A stretch of 55,371 bases of DNA from Hymenobacter sp. HSC-4F20 (GTDB taxonomy: Bacteria; Bacteroidota; Bacteroidia; Cytophagales; Hymenobacteraceae). Shown here in pieces: positions 1-8,062 of this stretch. The stretch spans positions 1-55,371 of the forward strand of contig NZ_JAHZTD010000008.1 of assembly GCF_019599275.1 (NCBI RefSeq), written 5' to 3'. A program made the position numbers and the translations under genes. Within the stretch, counting starts at the first letter, position 1, and each line of letters begins with the position of its first letter. A model generated the notes under the pieces. It saw only the letters and a list, made by a program, of their open reading frames with translations. It ran no database searches and was not told the DNA's origin.

Positions 1-25
1 GGTCTGCAGGTGACACACGACGCGC
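1..25. repeat. Left terminal arm of an inverted match joining the window ends
   Basis: Bases 6-25 are the exact reverse complement of 55340-55359 (20 of 20). Bases 1-9 (GGTCTGCAG) also repeat the last nine bases, 55363-55371. If the nine bases are one shared overlap of a circular molecule, the join forms a 20-bp perfect stem with an 8-base loop. If the ends abut directly, the spacer is 17 bases. The repeat is seen directly; circularity is inferred. Confidence 0.7.
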
Positions 26-38
26 ATCCCCGGCCTGA

Positions 39-365
39 GTGCACCTAACTCTACGCGCCGCCGAATTCCCTGGCGTACGACGCGCCCTTGCTGGTGCCAA
101 AGCACTAGCCCTGCCATTGGGTGTGTCAGCCGCTTCCGTTCTGGGCCTGCGGGTGCAGACTACTACCGGCGCCACCTCGCCCGAGCCGAAGAAATACCAG
201 GCTACTGCGCCCACGATGCAAGCCTTCGGGGCTGCGGCTTTTAAGGCATCGGGCAAGACTACCCTGCGCTAGCTGGGCATGGGTGAGTTCTTCGTCAACA
301 GCCGCGGCACGAACCTGATGATTGACCCGGCGCTGGAAGGATTCCCTATTTCCGGCCAATACTGA
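39..365 (+). pseudogene. MBL-fold hydrolase, N-terminal remnant with in-frame stop
   Basis: The frame opens at 39, reads a signal- or anchor-like stretch (residues about 15-40), then a linker, and stops at TAG 270-272. The same frame continues directly with LGMGEFFVNSRGTNLMIDP and ends at 363-365. That continuation resembles the first strands of metallo-beta-lactamase-fold (UlaG-like) hydrolases, where 'TLRW-LG' is usual, so the TAG probably replaced a Trp codon. No metal-binding HxHxDH segment follows, so the gene is also cut short. A gene of the same broad fold is intact at 25218-26006. Fold assignment by eye is moderate; the stop codon is certain. Confidence 0.55.
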
Positions 366-424
366 TGCGCAACTGATGCTGTCCATACCCGGGGCAGCGG
401 ACGGCTCACGCGCCAGCTCAGGGG

Positions 425-805
425 TTAGTTGAGCTGCGCAGCGTGGGTACGGAGTACTTCGCGGGCAATAGCCAGGTTGGTGTCGCGCGCATTCACCACT
501 AGGTAAATAAATTTGGTGCCTGCCTCCGTCAGCTTCAGCAGGTGCAGCTGGTTGGATAGGGTTACGAGCACATCGTCAATGGCTTCCCCCTGCAGCTTCA
601 GGGCCGCCATGGCTTTTTGCTTCTGCTTGATTACCTCTGTGTTGTAGGCGGCAGCCGTATCGGGGTTAATGGCGGGTGAATTGGAATGCGAAGCCAGGCT
701 CATGCCCGAGTTGAGGTCCACGACGGCAATAGCAAGCAGGCCCGGCAAATCCGTTAGGATGGCATCTACTACTTTACCGGCAGAATTAGTAACTGAATAA
801 GCCAT
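425..805 (-). CDS. Roadblock/LC7-like domain protein
   Basis: This 126-residue protein has the alternating pattern of a Roadblock/LC7 fold: an N-terminal helix (VDAILTDLPGLLAIAVVD), a central strand pair 'AIAVVDLNSGMSLAS', a long Lys/Gln-rich helix (about 55-75) and C-terminal strands ending 'KFIYLVVNARDTNLAIAREVL'. In bacteria such proteins are often partners of small GTPases or of signalling assemblies; no GTPase gene is visible here. There is no signal peptide, so it should be cytoplasmic. ATG at 803-805 is the only sensible start. It sits upstream of a thioredoxin-like gene on the same strand with a 225-bp gap. The domain call rests on pattern recognition. Confidence 0.7.
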   Translation of the reverse strand: MAYSVTNSAGKVVDAILTDLPGLLAIAVVDLNSGMSLASHSNSPAINPDTAAAYNTEVIKQKQKAMAALKLQGEAIDDVLVTLSNQLHLLKLTEAGTKFIYLVVNARDTNLAIAREVLRTHAAQLN

Positions 806-1030
806 GACAGCAATAACAAGAAGAAAAGAGGGGAAGTGAGACTAGACTCGGCCCGGAGGAAAAAAGGCTGTGTCCTTCGTGCGCCGGAGCCGTTTTTGAT
901 GCTGCAAAGCTCCCCGCTTCTCCTTCCCCGCAACATGACAAGGATCATCTTGCACGTCTGGAAGTGGTTACAGCACAGAAGGACAACAAGTAGTGCGTTA
1001 GCTGTCAGGACATTATCTTTCTGGAAAAAC

Positions 1031-1360
1031 TCAGGGGCGCACCTCCGGGGTCAGCTTGCTGAGCAGCAGCGGTGCCCAGTGTTCGCCTACGGGCAGGCCG
1101 TGCTGCCGCCACAGCTCAATACCCTGCCGCACCAGTACGCAGGCCGGCAGCTCGGCGGCCCGGAAGCTGCGCACCACCACCGGGTGGCTGGCTTCGTCAA
1201 TTTTCAGCACCCGGATAGCTGGTCGGAGCTGTTGTTGCAGCGCGTTCAGCCAAGCCAGCGTGGTGGGTGGGGCTGCGCCTGCCTCCAGGGGCAGCAGCAC
1301 CAGCAGCACGGCCGTATTGGGAGGGGCAAGGGCGGGGGAAGAAACCGGCATGGGCAGCAA
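1031..1360 (-). CDS. Thioredoxin-like protein lacking a CxxC motif
   Basis: The 109-residue product has the order strand (TAVLLVLLPLEAG), helix (TLAWLNALQQQL), strand (IRVLKIDEA), helix (HPVVVRSFRAAELPACVLVRQG), matching a thioredoxin fold with the usual Pro-containing turn 'AAELPACVLVRQG'. The active-site CxxC is absent: the expected position reads 'LEAGAAPPTT' with no cysteine. It is therefore unlikely to be a disulfide reductase and may act as an adaptor. It could be co-transcribed with the Roadblock-like gene that follows on the minus strand. The first ATG gives a short N-terminal tail before the first strand; a later start would also fit. Confidence 0.6.
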   Translation of the reverse strand: MLPMPVSSPALAPPNTAVLLVLLPLEAGAAPPTTLAWLNALQQQLRPAIRVLKIDEASHPVVVRSFRAAELPACVLVRQGIELWRQHGLPVGEHWAPLLLSKLTPEVRP

Positions 1361-1532
1361 AAGGGGGAGTAGAGCCGTAAAAGTAGCGGGAGCCCGAGCG
1401 CACCTGCATGACGCAGATCAGATGACCAACTGACTTTCAGCAGGGAGCCGGAGTGCGGTATCACCTGGCTCCCTGCCTACCTTGCAGCCCGAATCGGGGG
1501 CTGCTGTTTTGCTTTTCGCCCCTACCCGCTTT

Positions 1533-3137
1533 ATGGTGTCCCCGCCCTACCCCACCCTTCTTGCTGAGCTTTTGTACACCCGCGCCCAGGAGTTCGTGGG
1601 ACTCTATGACCTAATGCTGGGCTGGTTTACCCAGGTAAATGCGGCGGGGTGGCAGCTGCTGGCCTATCCCTCGGAGCAGGCCTTACTCACTGACCCCGAC
1701 CGGCAGCTAGGCTCCTCCGAGGGGCCGTGGCACGCCCTCTGCGAGCAGGCCCGGCACCACGGCCTGCAGGCGGCCGAGCTGGAAGTGCGGCGCTACAACG
1801 GCACGCTGCTCCGGGCGCAGGCCGAGCTGACGTACTGCCAGATTGAGGAACGGCCCTTTCTGCTGGTGCGCCTGACGGAGCAGAGCCGCTTGCAGCAGGC
1901 TGAGCGGGAGCTAGCCCACAGTGTGCGGCGCTTCGAGGCCGTGTTTGCCAGCGCCACCATCGGCATCATCGTCTGCGACCGGCCCGGCACTATCGTGTCG
2001 GCCAACCAGTTTGCCCAGCAGCTATTCGGCTACGCGCCCGAGGCGCTGCTGGGCCAGCGCATTGAGCTATTGGTACCCGAAGCAGCGGGTGGCCCCCACC
2101 ACGAGCGCCTGCGCGCCTCCTTCAACGCCCACCCGCAGGTGCGCAGCATGGGCCACAACCGCGACCTGCTGGCCCAGCGCCAAGATGGCTCCGTGTTCCC
2201 GGTGGAGGTGAGCCTGAGCTACTTCTACCTCGATGAGGAGTTGTACGTGGTGTCCTACATCCTCGACATCACCTTTAAAAAAGAAGCCGAGCGGGAGCTG
2301 ATTGCCCAGCGCCAGCGGGTGGAGCGCCTCAACGCCGAGCTGGAGCAGAAAGTAGCCGACCGTACCCACGCCCTGCTGAGCACTCTGGAGCAGCTGGAGC
2401 AGCGTAGCCAGGAGCTTACCCAGGCGCTGCGGGCCGAGCAGGAGCTGGGCGAGCTGAAGTCGCGCTTCGTGAGCATGGCCTCCCACGAATTCCGCACCCC
2501 GCTTACGGCCGTGCTTACCTCCACGGCCCTGATTGAGAAGTACCCGGGCACCGATCAGCAGGACAAGCGCCTGCGTCACCTGCAGCGTATTCGGGCCTCC
2601 GTCAACCACCTCAATGATATTTTGGAGGAGTTTCTGTCCGTGGGCCGCATTGAGGAAGGCCGCATTGAAGCCCGGCCGGTAGCCCTAGACCTCCCGGCCC
2701 TGGTGCGCGAAACCGTGGCCGATGTCCAGGGCCTGCGCAAAACCGGCCAGACCATTGCCTTGGAGCTGGCCTGCCCCGGGCCCGTGCACCTCGACCCCTC
2801 GCTGGTGCGCAAGATTCTGGTTAACCTGCTCTCCAATGCCCTCAAGTATTCCGGCGAAAACACGCAGGTGGCCTTGCAGGCCCAGTGCCAGCAGGGGCAG
2901 GTAAGTATTCGGGTGCAGGACCAGGGCGTGGGCATTTCCCCAGAGGACCAGCAGCAGTTATTTGAGCGGTTTTTCCGCGCCCGTAACGTCACGAACATCC
3001 CAGGCACTGGTCTGGGGCTGTATATCATCGGCCGCTACTTGGAGCTCATGGGCGGCACTATTGCCTTGCAGAGTCAGCCGGGGGTAGGCACCACTGTTAC
3101 TGTTACCCTTCCGTATGAAAACCATTCTGCTGATTGA
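1533..3137 (+). CDS. PAS-domain sensor histidine kinase
   Basis: From ATG 1533 this is a 534-residue cytoplasmic kinase; a TTG at 1482 would add 17 residues but the homologous-looking sequence begins after the ATG. Order: an N-terminal PAS-like input region (about 10-120), a PAS domain (about 135-260, 'RFEAVFASATIGIIVCD'), a coiled coil (about 265-310), HisKA with phospho-acceptor H318 in 'MASHEFRTP', then an HATPase with N box 'NLLSNALKY', G1 'DQGVGI' and G2 'GTGLGLYI'. No transmembrane segment is present. The last 23 bp overlap the receiver-CRP gene, so the two are translationally coupled and very likely a cognate pair. Confidence 0.93.
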   Translation: MVSPPYPTLLAELLYTRAQEFVGLYDLMLGWFTQVNAAGWQLLAYPSEQALLTDPDRQLGSSEGPWHALCEQARHHGLQAAELEVRRYNGTLLRAQAELTYCQIEERPFLLVRLTEQSRLQQAERELAHSVRRFEAVFASATIGIIVCDRPGTIVSANQFAQQLFGYAPEALLGQRIELLVPEAAGGPHHERLRASFNAHPQVRSMGHNRDLLAQRQDGSVFPVEVSLSYFYLDEELYVVSYILDITFKKEAERELIAQRQRVERLNAELEQKVADRTHALLSTLEQLEQRSQELTQALRAEQELGELKSRFVSMASHEFRTPLTAVLTSTALIEKYPGTDQQDKRLRHLQRIRASVNHLNDILEEFLSVGRIEEGRIEARPVALDLPALVRETVADVQGLRKTGQTIALELACPGPVHLDPSLVRKILVNLLSNALKYSGENTQVALQAQCQQGQVSIRVQDQGVGISPEDQQQLFERFFRARNVTNIPGTGLGLYIIGRYLELMGGTIALQSQPGVGTTVTVTLPYENHSAD

Positions 3138-4170
3138 AGACAGCGAGTTTATCCGCGAAAACACCGCCGAAATTCTGGAGTTGGCTGGTTACGCGGTCCT
3201 GACGGCGGAGAATGGCAAAATCGGCGTGGAAAAAGCCCTGGCTACCCGCCCCGACCTGGTGGTGTGCGACATTATGATGCCCGTGCTGGATGGCTACGGG
3301 GTGCTACAGATTTTCAACCAGAACCCGCAGCTGGCGGGCGTGCCTTTCATCTTCCTGACGGCCAAAACCGAGCGCACCGACCAGCGCCGAGGCATGGAGC
3401 TGGGCGCCGACGATTACCTGACGAAGCCCTTTGATGAAACCGAGCTGCTGAGCGCCATCACCGGCCGCCTGAACCGCTTTCAGCACCTGCGCCCCGACTA
3501 CGACCTGCAGCAGCCCGGCGCGCTCAACGAGTTTCTGGATGATGCCGCGGCCGTGGGCAAGCTCACCGACCTGGTGGCCGACCGGCGCCCCCACGCCCTG
3601 CGCAAAAAGCAGGAAGTGTACGTGGAGGGCGACGAGCCCACGCGCCTGTACTTCGTGCAGGAGGGTAGGGTGAAAACCGTACGGCGCACCGCCGCTGGCA
3701 AGGAGCTGATTACGGGCGTGTACGGCTCCGGTGAGTTTTTCGGCTACCTGCCCCTGCTGCAGCAAACCCCGCACGACGACACGGCCGTGGTGCTCGACGA
3801 TGCTACCCTGCTCTACATTCCGCGCGAAGACTTTACCCAGCTGGTGCACCGCAACCCCACTGTGGGACAGCAGTTTATCCGGCTGCTGGCGGGCCGCGTG
3901 AGCGAGCGGGAGCAGCAGTTGGTGGGCATGGCTTACAACTCCTTGCGCCGCCGCGTAGCCGATACGCTCCTGCGCATGCACCAGGAAGCCGGCGCTACCC
4001 CCGAAACCCTCATCCAACTCTCCCGCGACGACATGGCCGCCGTAGTAGGCACCGCCCCGGAATCTTTGATCCGAACCCTGAGCGAGTTCCGGCAGGACGG
4101 TTTGGTGGAGCTGACCAGCAAGGGAATCCGGGTGCTGCAGCCCCAGAAGCTGCGCCAGCCAAACTGGTAA
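3115..4170 (+). CDS. Receiver-CRP/FNR hybrid transcription factor
   Basis: The 351-residue protein has an N-terminal receiver (residues 2-120) with acidic pocket E8/D9, phospho-acceptor D52 in 'VVCDIMMP', T82 and K104 in 'LTKPFD'. It continues into a cyclic-nucleotide-binding-like beta-roll (about 155-270, 'EVYVEGDEPTRLYFVQEG') and a Crp-type winged helix-turn-helix (about 285-345, 'LSRDDMAAVVGTAPESLIRT'). There is no FNR-type cysteine cluster. Phosphorylation by the overlapping kinase should therefore replace small-molecule sensing as the switch. Such regulators in Bacteroidota often sit next to respiration and universal-stress genes, in keeping with ccoS and the Usp gene downstream; that link is inference. 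Confidence 0.93.
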   Translation: MKTILLIEDSEFIRENTAEILELAGYAVLTAENGKIGVEKALATRPDLVVCDIMMPVLDGYGVLQIFNQNPQLAGVPFIFLTAKTERTDQRRGMELGADDYLTKPFDETELLSAITGRLNRFQHLRPDYDLQQPGALNEFLDDAAAVGKLTDLVADRRPHALRKKQEVYVEGDEPTRLYFVQEGRVKTVRRTAAGKELITGVYGSGEFFGYLPLLQQTPHDDTAVVLDDATLLYIPREDFTQLVHRNPTVGQQFIRLLAGRVSEREQQLVGMAYNSLRRRVADTLLRMHQEAGATPETLIQLSRDDMAAVVGTAPESLIRTLSEFRQDGLVELTSKGIRVLQPQKLRQPNW

Positions 4171-4307
4171 GCAACTGCGGCAGCGGCACCCGGATTCCTG
4201 TCCTGATGCAGCACAAAGCTGTATTAGTTAGATTTTCTCTGTGCCGGTAATGTCGCCTACTGTCCTCTCAGGTTCCGCCTTGTGAGGGAGGTAGGCGCCG
4301 TTGCTTT

Positions 4308-5045
4308 TTACCACGGGCTTACGCCGGTTTCCGGGGCGTTGTCGTCGCTGAAGAACTGGCTGGTTGGGCCATCCGGGCCTAGCAAGGCGGCTTTCACCAC
4401 GCGGGCGGCGGCATCGGTTACTGAGCCGGGGCCGCTGTGGTGGTTAAAGTCGGTGGCGGTGTAGCCGGGGTCCACAGCGTTTACTTTGAACGGGGTGTCG
4501 CGCAGCTCATAAGCCAGCATGATGGTGTAGGCGTTCAGCGCGGCCTTGGAGGGCTGGTAGGCGGCCCCTTTCACGGGGTAGTATTTCCAGGAAGGGTCAT
4601 TGTGTAGGGTCAGGGAGCCAAGGCCCGAGGTCACGTTCACAATCCGGGGCGCGGGCGCCTGCCGTAGCAGGTCGATAAAGGCTTGCGTTACCTCCATCAC
4701 CCCAAATACGTTGGTATCGAATACCTCCCGAATGGTGCTAAGGCTGGTACCTAGTGGGGGCTGCATCATGCCGCCCAGAATGCCGGCGTTGTTGATGAGT
4801 ACGTCCAACGCCTGCGTTTTCTGCCCCAGAGCCTGGCGGGCGGCGGCAATGGAGGCGCTGTCGGTTACATCAAGCTGGAGCGGCTCCACCTGGGTTAGGC
4901 CTTCTGACTTGAGCCGCTCAGCGGCCTGTTGTCCCTTTTGCAGGTCGCGGCTGCCCAGGTACACGGTATAGCCGTTTTGCAGGAGTTGGCGCGCAGTTTC
5001 AAAGCCAATACTCTTGTTGGCGCCGGTAATAAGTGCTGTCTTCAT
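4308..5045 (-). CDS. Short-chain dehydrogenase/reductase (SDR)
   Basis: This 245-residue classical SDR starts at ATG 5043-5045. It shows the cofactor-binding TGANKSIG near residue 8, the stabilising 'INNAGILGG' near residue 88, a catalytic Ser in 'VNVTSGLGSL' and the YxxxK motif in 'YQPSKAALNAYT'. The Arg in 'LGSRDLQKG' after the second strand suggests NADP(H) preference. The substrate cannot be read from sequence; family members reduce carbonyls of small molecules. It lies 76 bp downstream of an AraC-type regulator on the same strand, so the pair is probably one transcription unit under that regulator. Confidence 0.93.
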   Translation of the reverse strand: MKTALITGANKSIGFETARQLLQNGYTVYLGSRDLQKGQQAAERLKSEGLTQVEPLQLDVTDSASIAAARQALGQKTQALDVLINNAGILGGMMQPPLGTSLSTIREVFDTNVFGVMEVTQAFIDLLRQAPAPRIVNVTSGLGSLTLHNDPSWKYYPVKGAAYQPSKAALNAYTIMLAYELRDTPFKVNAVDPGYTATDFNHHSGPGSVTDAAARVVKAALLGPDGPTSQFFSDDNAPETGVSPW

Positions 5046-5121
5046 GGTGGTTTTTAGCCGGTGAATGAATGGCACAAAACTACCTGGCACCCTGCGCGCC
5101 GCTGGTACCTATTCTGCGGTA

Positions 5122-6012
5122 TTACTGGTACATTTCCCGGATGGTAGCGCGGTACTCCGCCGGGGTGACGCCGGTTTCGCGCTTAAAGAAGCGGTTGAAG
5201 TAGGAGGCATCGGCAAACCCCAGGTCGAAGGCAATTTCCTTGAGCGAATAGGGAGTGTAAAACAGTAGACGCCGGGCTTCCAGCACCAGCCGCTCATGAA
5301 TATGCTTAATGGCCGATTTCCCGCTCTGGGCTTTTACTACCTCGCTCAGGTGTCCGGCCGAAATATGGAGCAGGGAGGCGTAGGCCCCTACCTCGTGCAG
5401 CTCCCGGTAGCATTCCTCAATCTTGGCCTGATACGTCTTGAGCAAGAGCTTTTCAGCCGAGGGCTCATCGGCGGCAAACTGCTGGGTGTACAAGCGGCTT
5501 AGGTAGGTAAGCAGCACGGCCAGGTGGGCGCTCAGCATGCGGTGCTGCCACTCGCCGGGGCGGGTGTATTCACCCTGAATTTTATCCAGCGCATCCTCTA
5601 CAAAAGCTGCATCCGCCGCAGTCAGCCGCAGCTCGTGCCCATTATAAGGGTTTTGGATGATGGGCAGCTCACGCAAAGCGGCGTTCTGCTGCAGGGCCAA
5701 AAACTCGTTGGTGAACGTCAGGTAGCTGCCCCAGAAGGGGGTAGGCTCCTCTTTGACCAGCACCTGGTGGGGCGTGGTGAAGTAAAACGTATTGTCTACA
5801 TGCTCATAGGCAGTCATATCTGCCCAGTGGCGGCCAGTGTTATGCTTTACAAACACCAGCAGGTAGTATGCCTTCCGGTGCGGTTTCAGCAGGTCCTCTT
5901 CGTAGACCAGCCCGCCCTCGGAGCGGGTGATGGTGAAGGCGCTGTTCCCAGCTGCCTCATCCCGCTCAAACGGGTAGGTAGGCACGAGCTGCGGGCTTTT
6001 GAGCATGTACAT
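5122..6012 (-). CDS. AraC-family transcriptional regulator
   Basis: The 296-residue protein has an N-terminal cupin-like sensing region (about 20-150, with 'YYLLVFVKHNTGRHW') and a C-terminal double helix-turn-helix (about 195-290). The second HTH shows the family signature 'LKEIAFDLGFADASYFNRFFKRETGVTPAEYR'-type pattern, with the key 'GFADASYFNRFFKRETG'. It belongs to the one-component AraC group and likely binds a small hydrophobic or aromatic ligand, which cannot be identified here. It precedes the SDR gene in the same direction, so it is a natural candidate for its activator. A long hairpin at 6034-6084 separates it from the gene upstream. Confidence 0.93.
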   Translation of the reverse strand: MYMLKSPQLVPTYPFERDEAAGNSAFTITRSEGGLVYEEDLLKPHRKAYYLLVFVKHNTGRHWADMTAYEHVDNTFYFTTPHQVLVKEEPTPFWGSYLTFTNEFLALQQNAALRELPIIQNPYNGHELRLTAADAAFVEDALDKIQGEYTRPGEWQHRMLSAHLAVLLTYLSRLYTQQFAADEPSAEKLLLKTYQAKIEECYRELHEVGAYASLLHISAGHLSEVVKAQSGKSAIKHIHERLVLEARRLLFYTPYSLKEIAFDLGFADASYFNRFFKRETGVTPAEYRATIREMYQ

Positions 6013-6033
6013 AGCCCAAAACTACTTTTTTCC

Positions 6034-6084
6034 GGAGGATGGCCGCTACCTTCTTCCCAATGGAGGAGGTAGCGGCCATCCTCC
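6034..6084. terminator. 17-bp stem hairpin between minus-strand genes
   Basis: Bases 6034-6050 pair perfectly with 6068-6084 around a 17-base loop. The T-run (CTTTT) follows the stem on the plus strand, while the flanking genes run on the minus strand, where the stem is followed by GGAAAAAAG. It could end transcription entering from either side or insulate the membrane-protein gene from the AraC gene. The stem is seen; the role is inferred. Confidence 0.5.
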
Positions 6085-6101
6085 TTTTGCCGGGGAATAC
6101 G

Positions 6102-6596
6102 CTAGGCTGTCTGCTGGGCGGCGCGGTGGTTGAGTTCCTGCCCGCGCGCTACCCGCAACGACCACCCATGCACCCACGCGCCGGTGAGCAGCAACAGGAG
6201 TAGTTTCAGCACTTCCAGCCCAATGTACACCATGTGCAGGGAGTTGGGCGGGGCCGGCTGGCCGGCCAGCAAAGCCAGGGCCCGCACATCCAGGGCCGGC
6301 AGCAGCCAAAGCGTTTGCAGCGCCAGAATGGTTACCACTACCCCCAGCGCTCCACCCAGGCGCGCGGGAACCCGCAGGCAGAGGGCACTCGTCACAGCCA
6401 CGGCGGCCAACGTCAGCTCTACCTTGTTTAAAGCGGCAAACACGATGCGGCCAATACCCAGCCCTAGCGGAATAGTAATGCGGGGCGCAGTGAATTTGAG
6501 CGGTGCCTCCAGAAAGGAAATGCCGGCCACCATGCCAGCCCAGACGAACAGGGCCAGCACCAGCAACAAGGAAGACGTAGCGCGGGAGCGGGACAT
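6102..6596 (-). CDS. Small integral membrane protein, function unknown
   Basis: From ATG 6594-6596 the product is 164 residues; an upstream start at 6698 would add a charged Pro-rich tail ahead of the first membrane span. Four hydrophobic segments are visible: residues about 8-28 ('LLLVLALFVWAGMVAGISF'), 50-70, 78-98 and 118-138. The conserved-looking 'MVAGISFLEAPLKFTAP' after the first span resembles DUF4149-type or related small membrane families in Bacteroidota, but I cannot name a reaction. The C-terminal tail 'RVARGQELNHRAAQQTA' is probably cytoplasmic. It is in the same direction as the AraC/SDR pair but separated from it by a hairpin. Confidence 0.75.
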   Translation of the reverse strand: MSRSRATSSLLLVLALFVWAGMVAGISFLEAPLKFTAPRITIPLGLGIGRIVFAALNKVELTLAAVAVTSALCLRVPARLGGALGVVVTILALQTLWLLPALDVRALALLAGQPAPPNSLHMVYIGLEVLKLLLLLLTGAWVHGWSLRVARGQELNHRAAQQTA

Positions 6597-6789
6597 AGCA
6601 ACTATTTCAGTACAGACAGTTCCGGCGACCAGAACACAGCCCCAAAGATGAGGGTTCGGGCCGGGGGCTGGGGGTAGGAAGATAGTGAGATGAATCAAGG
6701 GGAACTGATTTTCGTCAGGTGTGGAGCGCGCGAACCGAGGGAGCTTTGGGCCTACATCAGCTGCCTGTATCCGTGCCGACTTTTTCCCC

Positions 6790-7876
6790 TACTCCTACCC
6801 CGTCCGCGTGGCCTGCGCCCACTGCGGCGACGCCTGCCCCGACCAGCCCATCCGGCTGCTGGCCCGGCCGGAGCTGCCTTTCTGCTGCCGGGGCTGCAAG
6901 GCTGAGCCTGGAGCTGAGTTTTCCGGTGCTACTGATCAGTGCCCGGGGCTGTCTTCGACAAAACCGGCACCCTAACGGACGTAAAACGCTCGGCAGTAGA
7001 ATACGTGGGTCCCGCCCTCACCCTAGCCCAACAGGAAGCTATTGCGGCGGTGGTCAGGCATTGCACTCACTCATTAAGTCAGCGCCTGAAAGCTGAGTGC
7101 CGGCCAGCCACCCGCCGGTTCAGGAGTTCCAGGAGGTGCCGGGCCAGGGCCTGCGGGGCTGGGTACACGGGTGGGAAGTGCGGGTATGCTTGGCCGCTTT
7201 CGTGGGGGTAGGAAGTTTCGCCCCGGCGGCTGAAACGCCCGCTGCTGAATCAACCGCTACCACGGATGGGTTGCTGTTCCGCGTGTATATCAGCGCGGAC
7301 GGGACGCAAGGCTGCTACCTGCTACGCAATGCGTACCGCGAGGAGTTGCGCCCAATCCTTACTGAGCTGAGCCGGCACTACCGCCTGGCCGTGCTGTCCG
7401 GCGACAATGACACCGGGCAGGACCGCCTGCACGAGCTGTTTGGCCCCGAAACGGAACTGCGCTTCCGCCAGTCGCCCCAGCAAAAGCTCGATTACGTGGC
7501 CCGGCTCCGGCAGCAGGGCCGCACCGTCATCATGGTCGGCGACGGGCTCAACGACGCCGGCGCCCGGCAGCAGGCCGACGCCGGTATTGCCTTCACCGAC
7601 ACGCTCACCAACTTCTCTCCCGCCTGCGACGCCATCCTGGACGCCGGCAGCTTCGGGCAACTCAGCACGTTCCTGCCGTTTCCCTAAGGCTGCCTGCAGG
7701 TGGTGCTGGGCACGTTCGTGCTGTCGTTCTGCTACAACGGCATCGGGCGGGGCCTGGCCGCGCAGGGGCGCTTTACCCCCATCGTGTCGGCTATTCTAAT
7801 GCCCGTTAGGTCTCTGCGCGTGATGGTGTTTGCTACCCTGCTGGTGCGCTACGCTGCTTACCGGCGCCGCCTCTAA
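6790..7876 (+). pseudogene. ccoI: Copper-type P1B ATPase (CcoI-like), internally deleted and frameshifted
   Basis: Fragments of a heavy-metal P-type ATPase lie in order. An N-terminal Cys-rich metal-binding piece (about 6800-6905, 'CAHCGDAC' and 'FCCRGCKA') runs almost directly into the phosphorylation motif DKTGTLT near 6955. The hinge 'VMVGDGLNDAGA' follows near 7535-7570, and after a stop at 7685-7687 another frame gives the C-terminal 'IVSAILMPVRSLRVMVF' ending at 7876. Normal CcoI proteins are about 800 residues. Here some 350-400 codons, including the transmembrane CPx region, are missing, and at least two frame changes are present. The gene cannot make a working pump. The position directly before ccoS matches the usual ccoI-ccoS order in this phylum. 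Confidence 0.88.
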
Positions 7877-7888
7877 CCCTGCCCGCTC

Positions 7889-8062
7889 ATGAACAGTATC
7901 TTTTTGCTTATCGGTAGCAGCCTGCTGGTGGCCCTCACCTTTCCGGGTGGCTTCCTGTGGGCCGTGCGCTCGGGCCAGTACGAGGATGACTACATGCCTT
8001 CCGTGCGTAGGCTGCTTGAGGAGGAAGAGCCCGAACAGGTGCGTGCTCCGCGTACTGCCTGA
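7889..8062 (+). CDS. ccoS: cbb3-type cytochrome oxidase assembly protein CcoS
   Basis: This 57-residue protein has one membrane span (residues 4-25) followed by the family hallmark 'FLWAVRSGQYEDDYMPSVR' and an acidic tail. CcoS helps mature the cbb3 terminal oxidase together with the copper ATPase CcoI. Start ATG 7889 lies 12 bp after the ccoI wreck. The expected ccoN/ccoO oxidase genes do not follow; instead the last 25 codons overlap the 3' end of a convergent membrane-protein gene. With its partners missing, the gene is probably a stranded survivor. One oddity is a Pro-Gly-Gly in the membrane span ('TFPGGFLW') where a hydrophobic residue would be expected at the Pro. Confidence 0.88.
   Translation: MNSIFLLIGSSLLVALTFPGGFLWAVRSGQYEDDYMPSVRRLLEEEEPEQVRAPRTA

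Noticed and set aside
6034..6084. Insertion sequence end
   Set aside because: The arms flank only a 17-base loop and there is no transposase. It is a hairpin.
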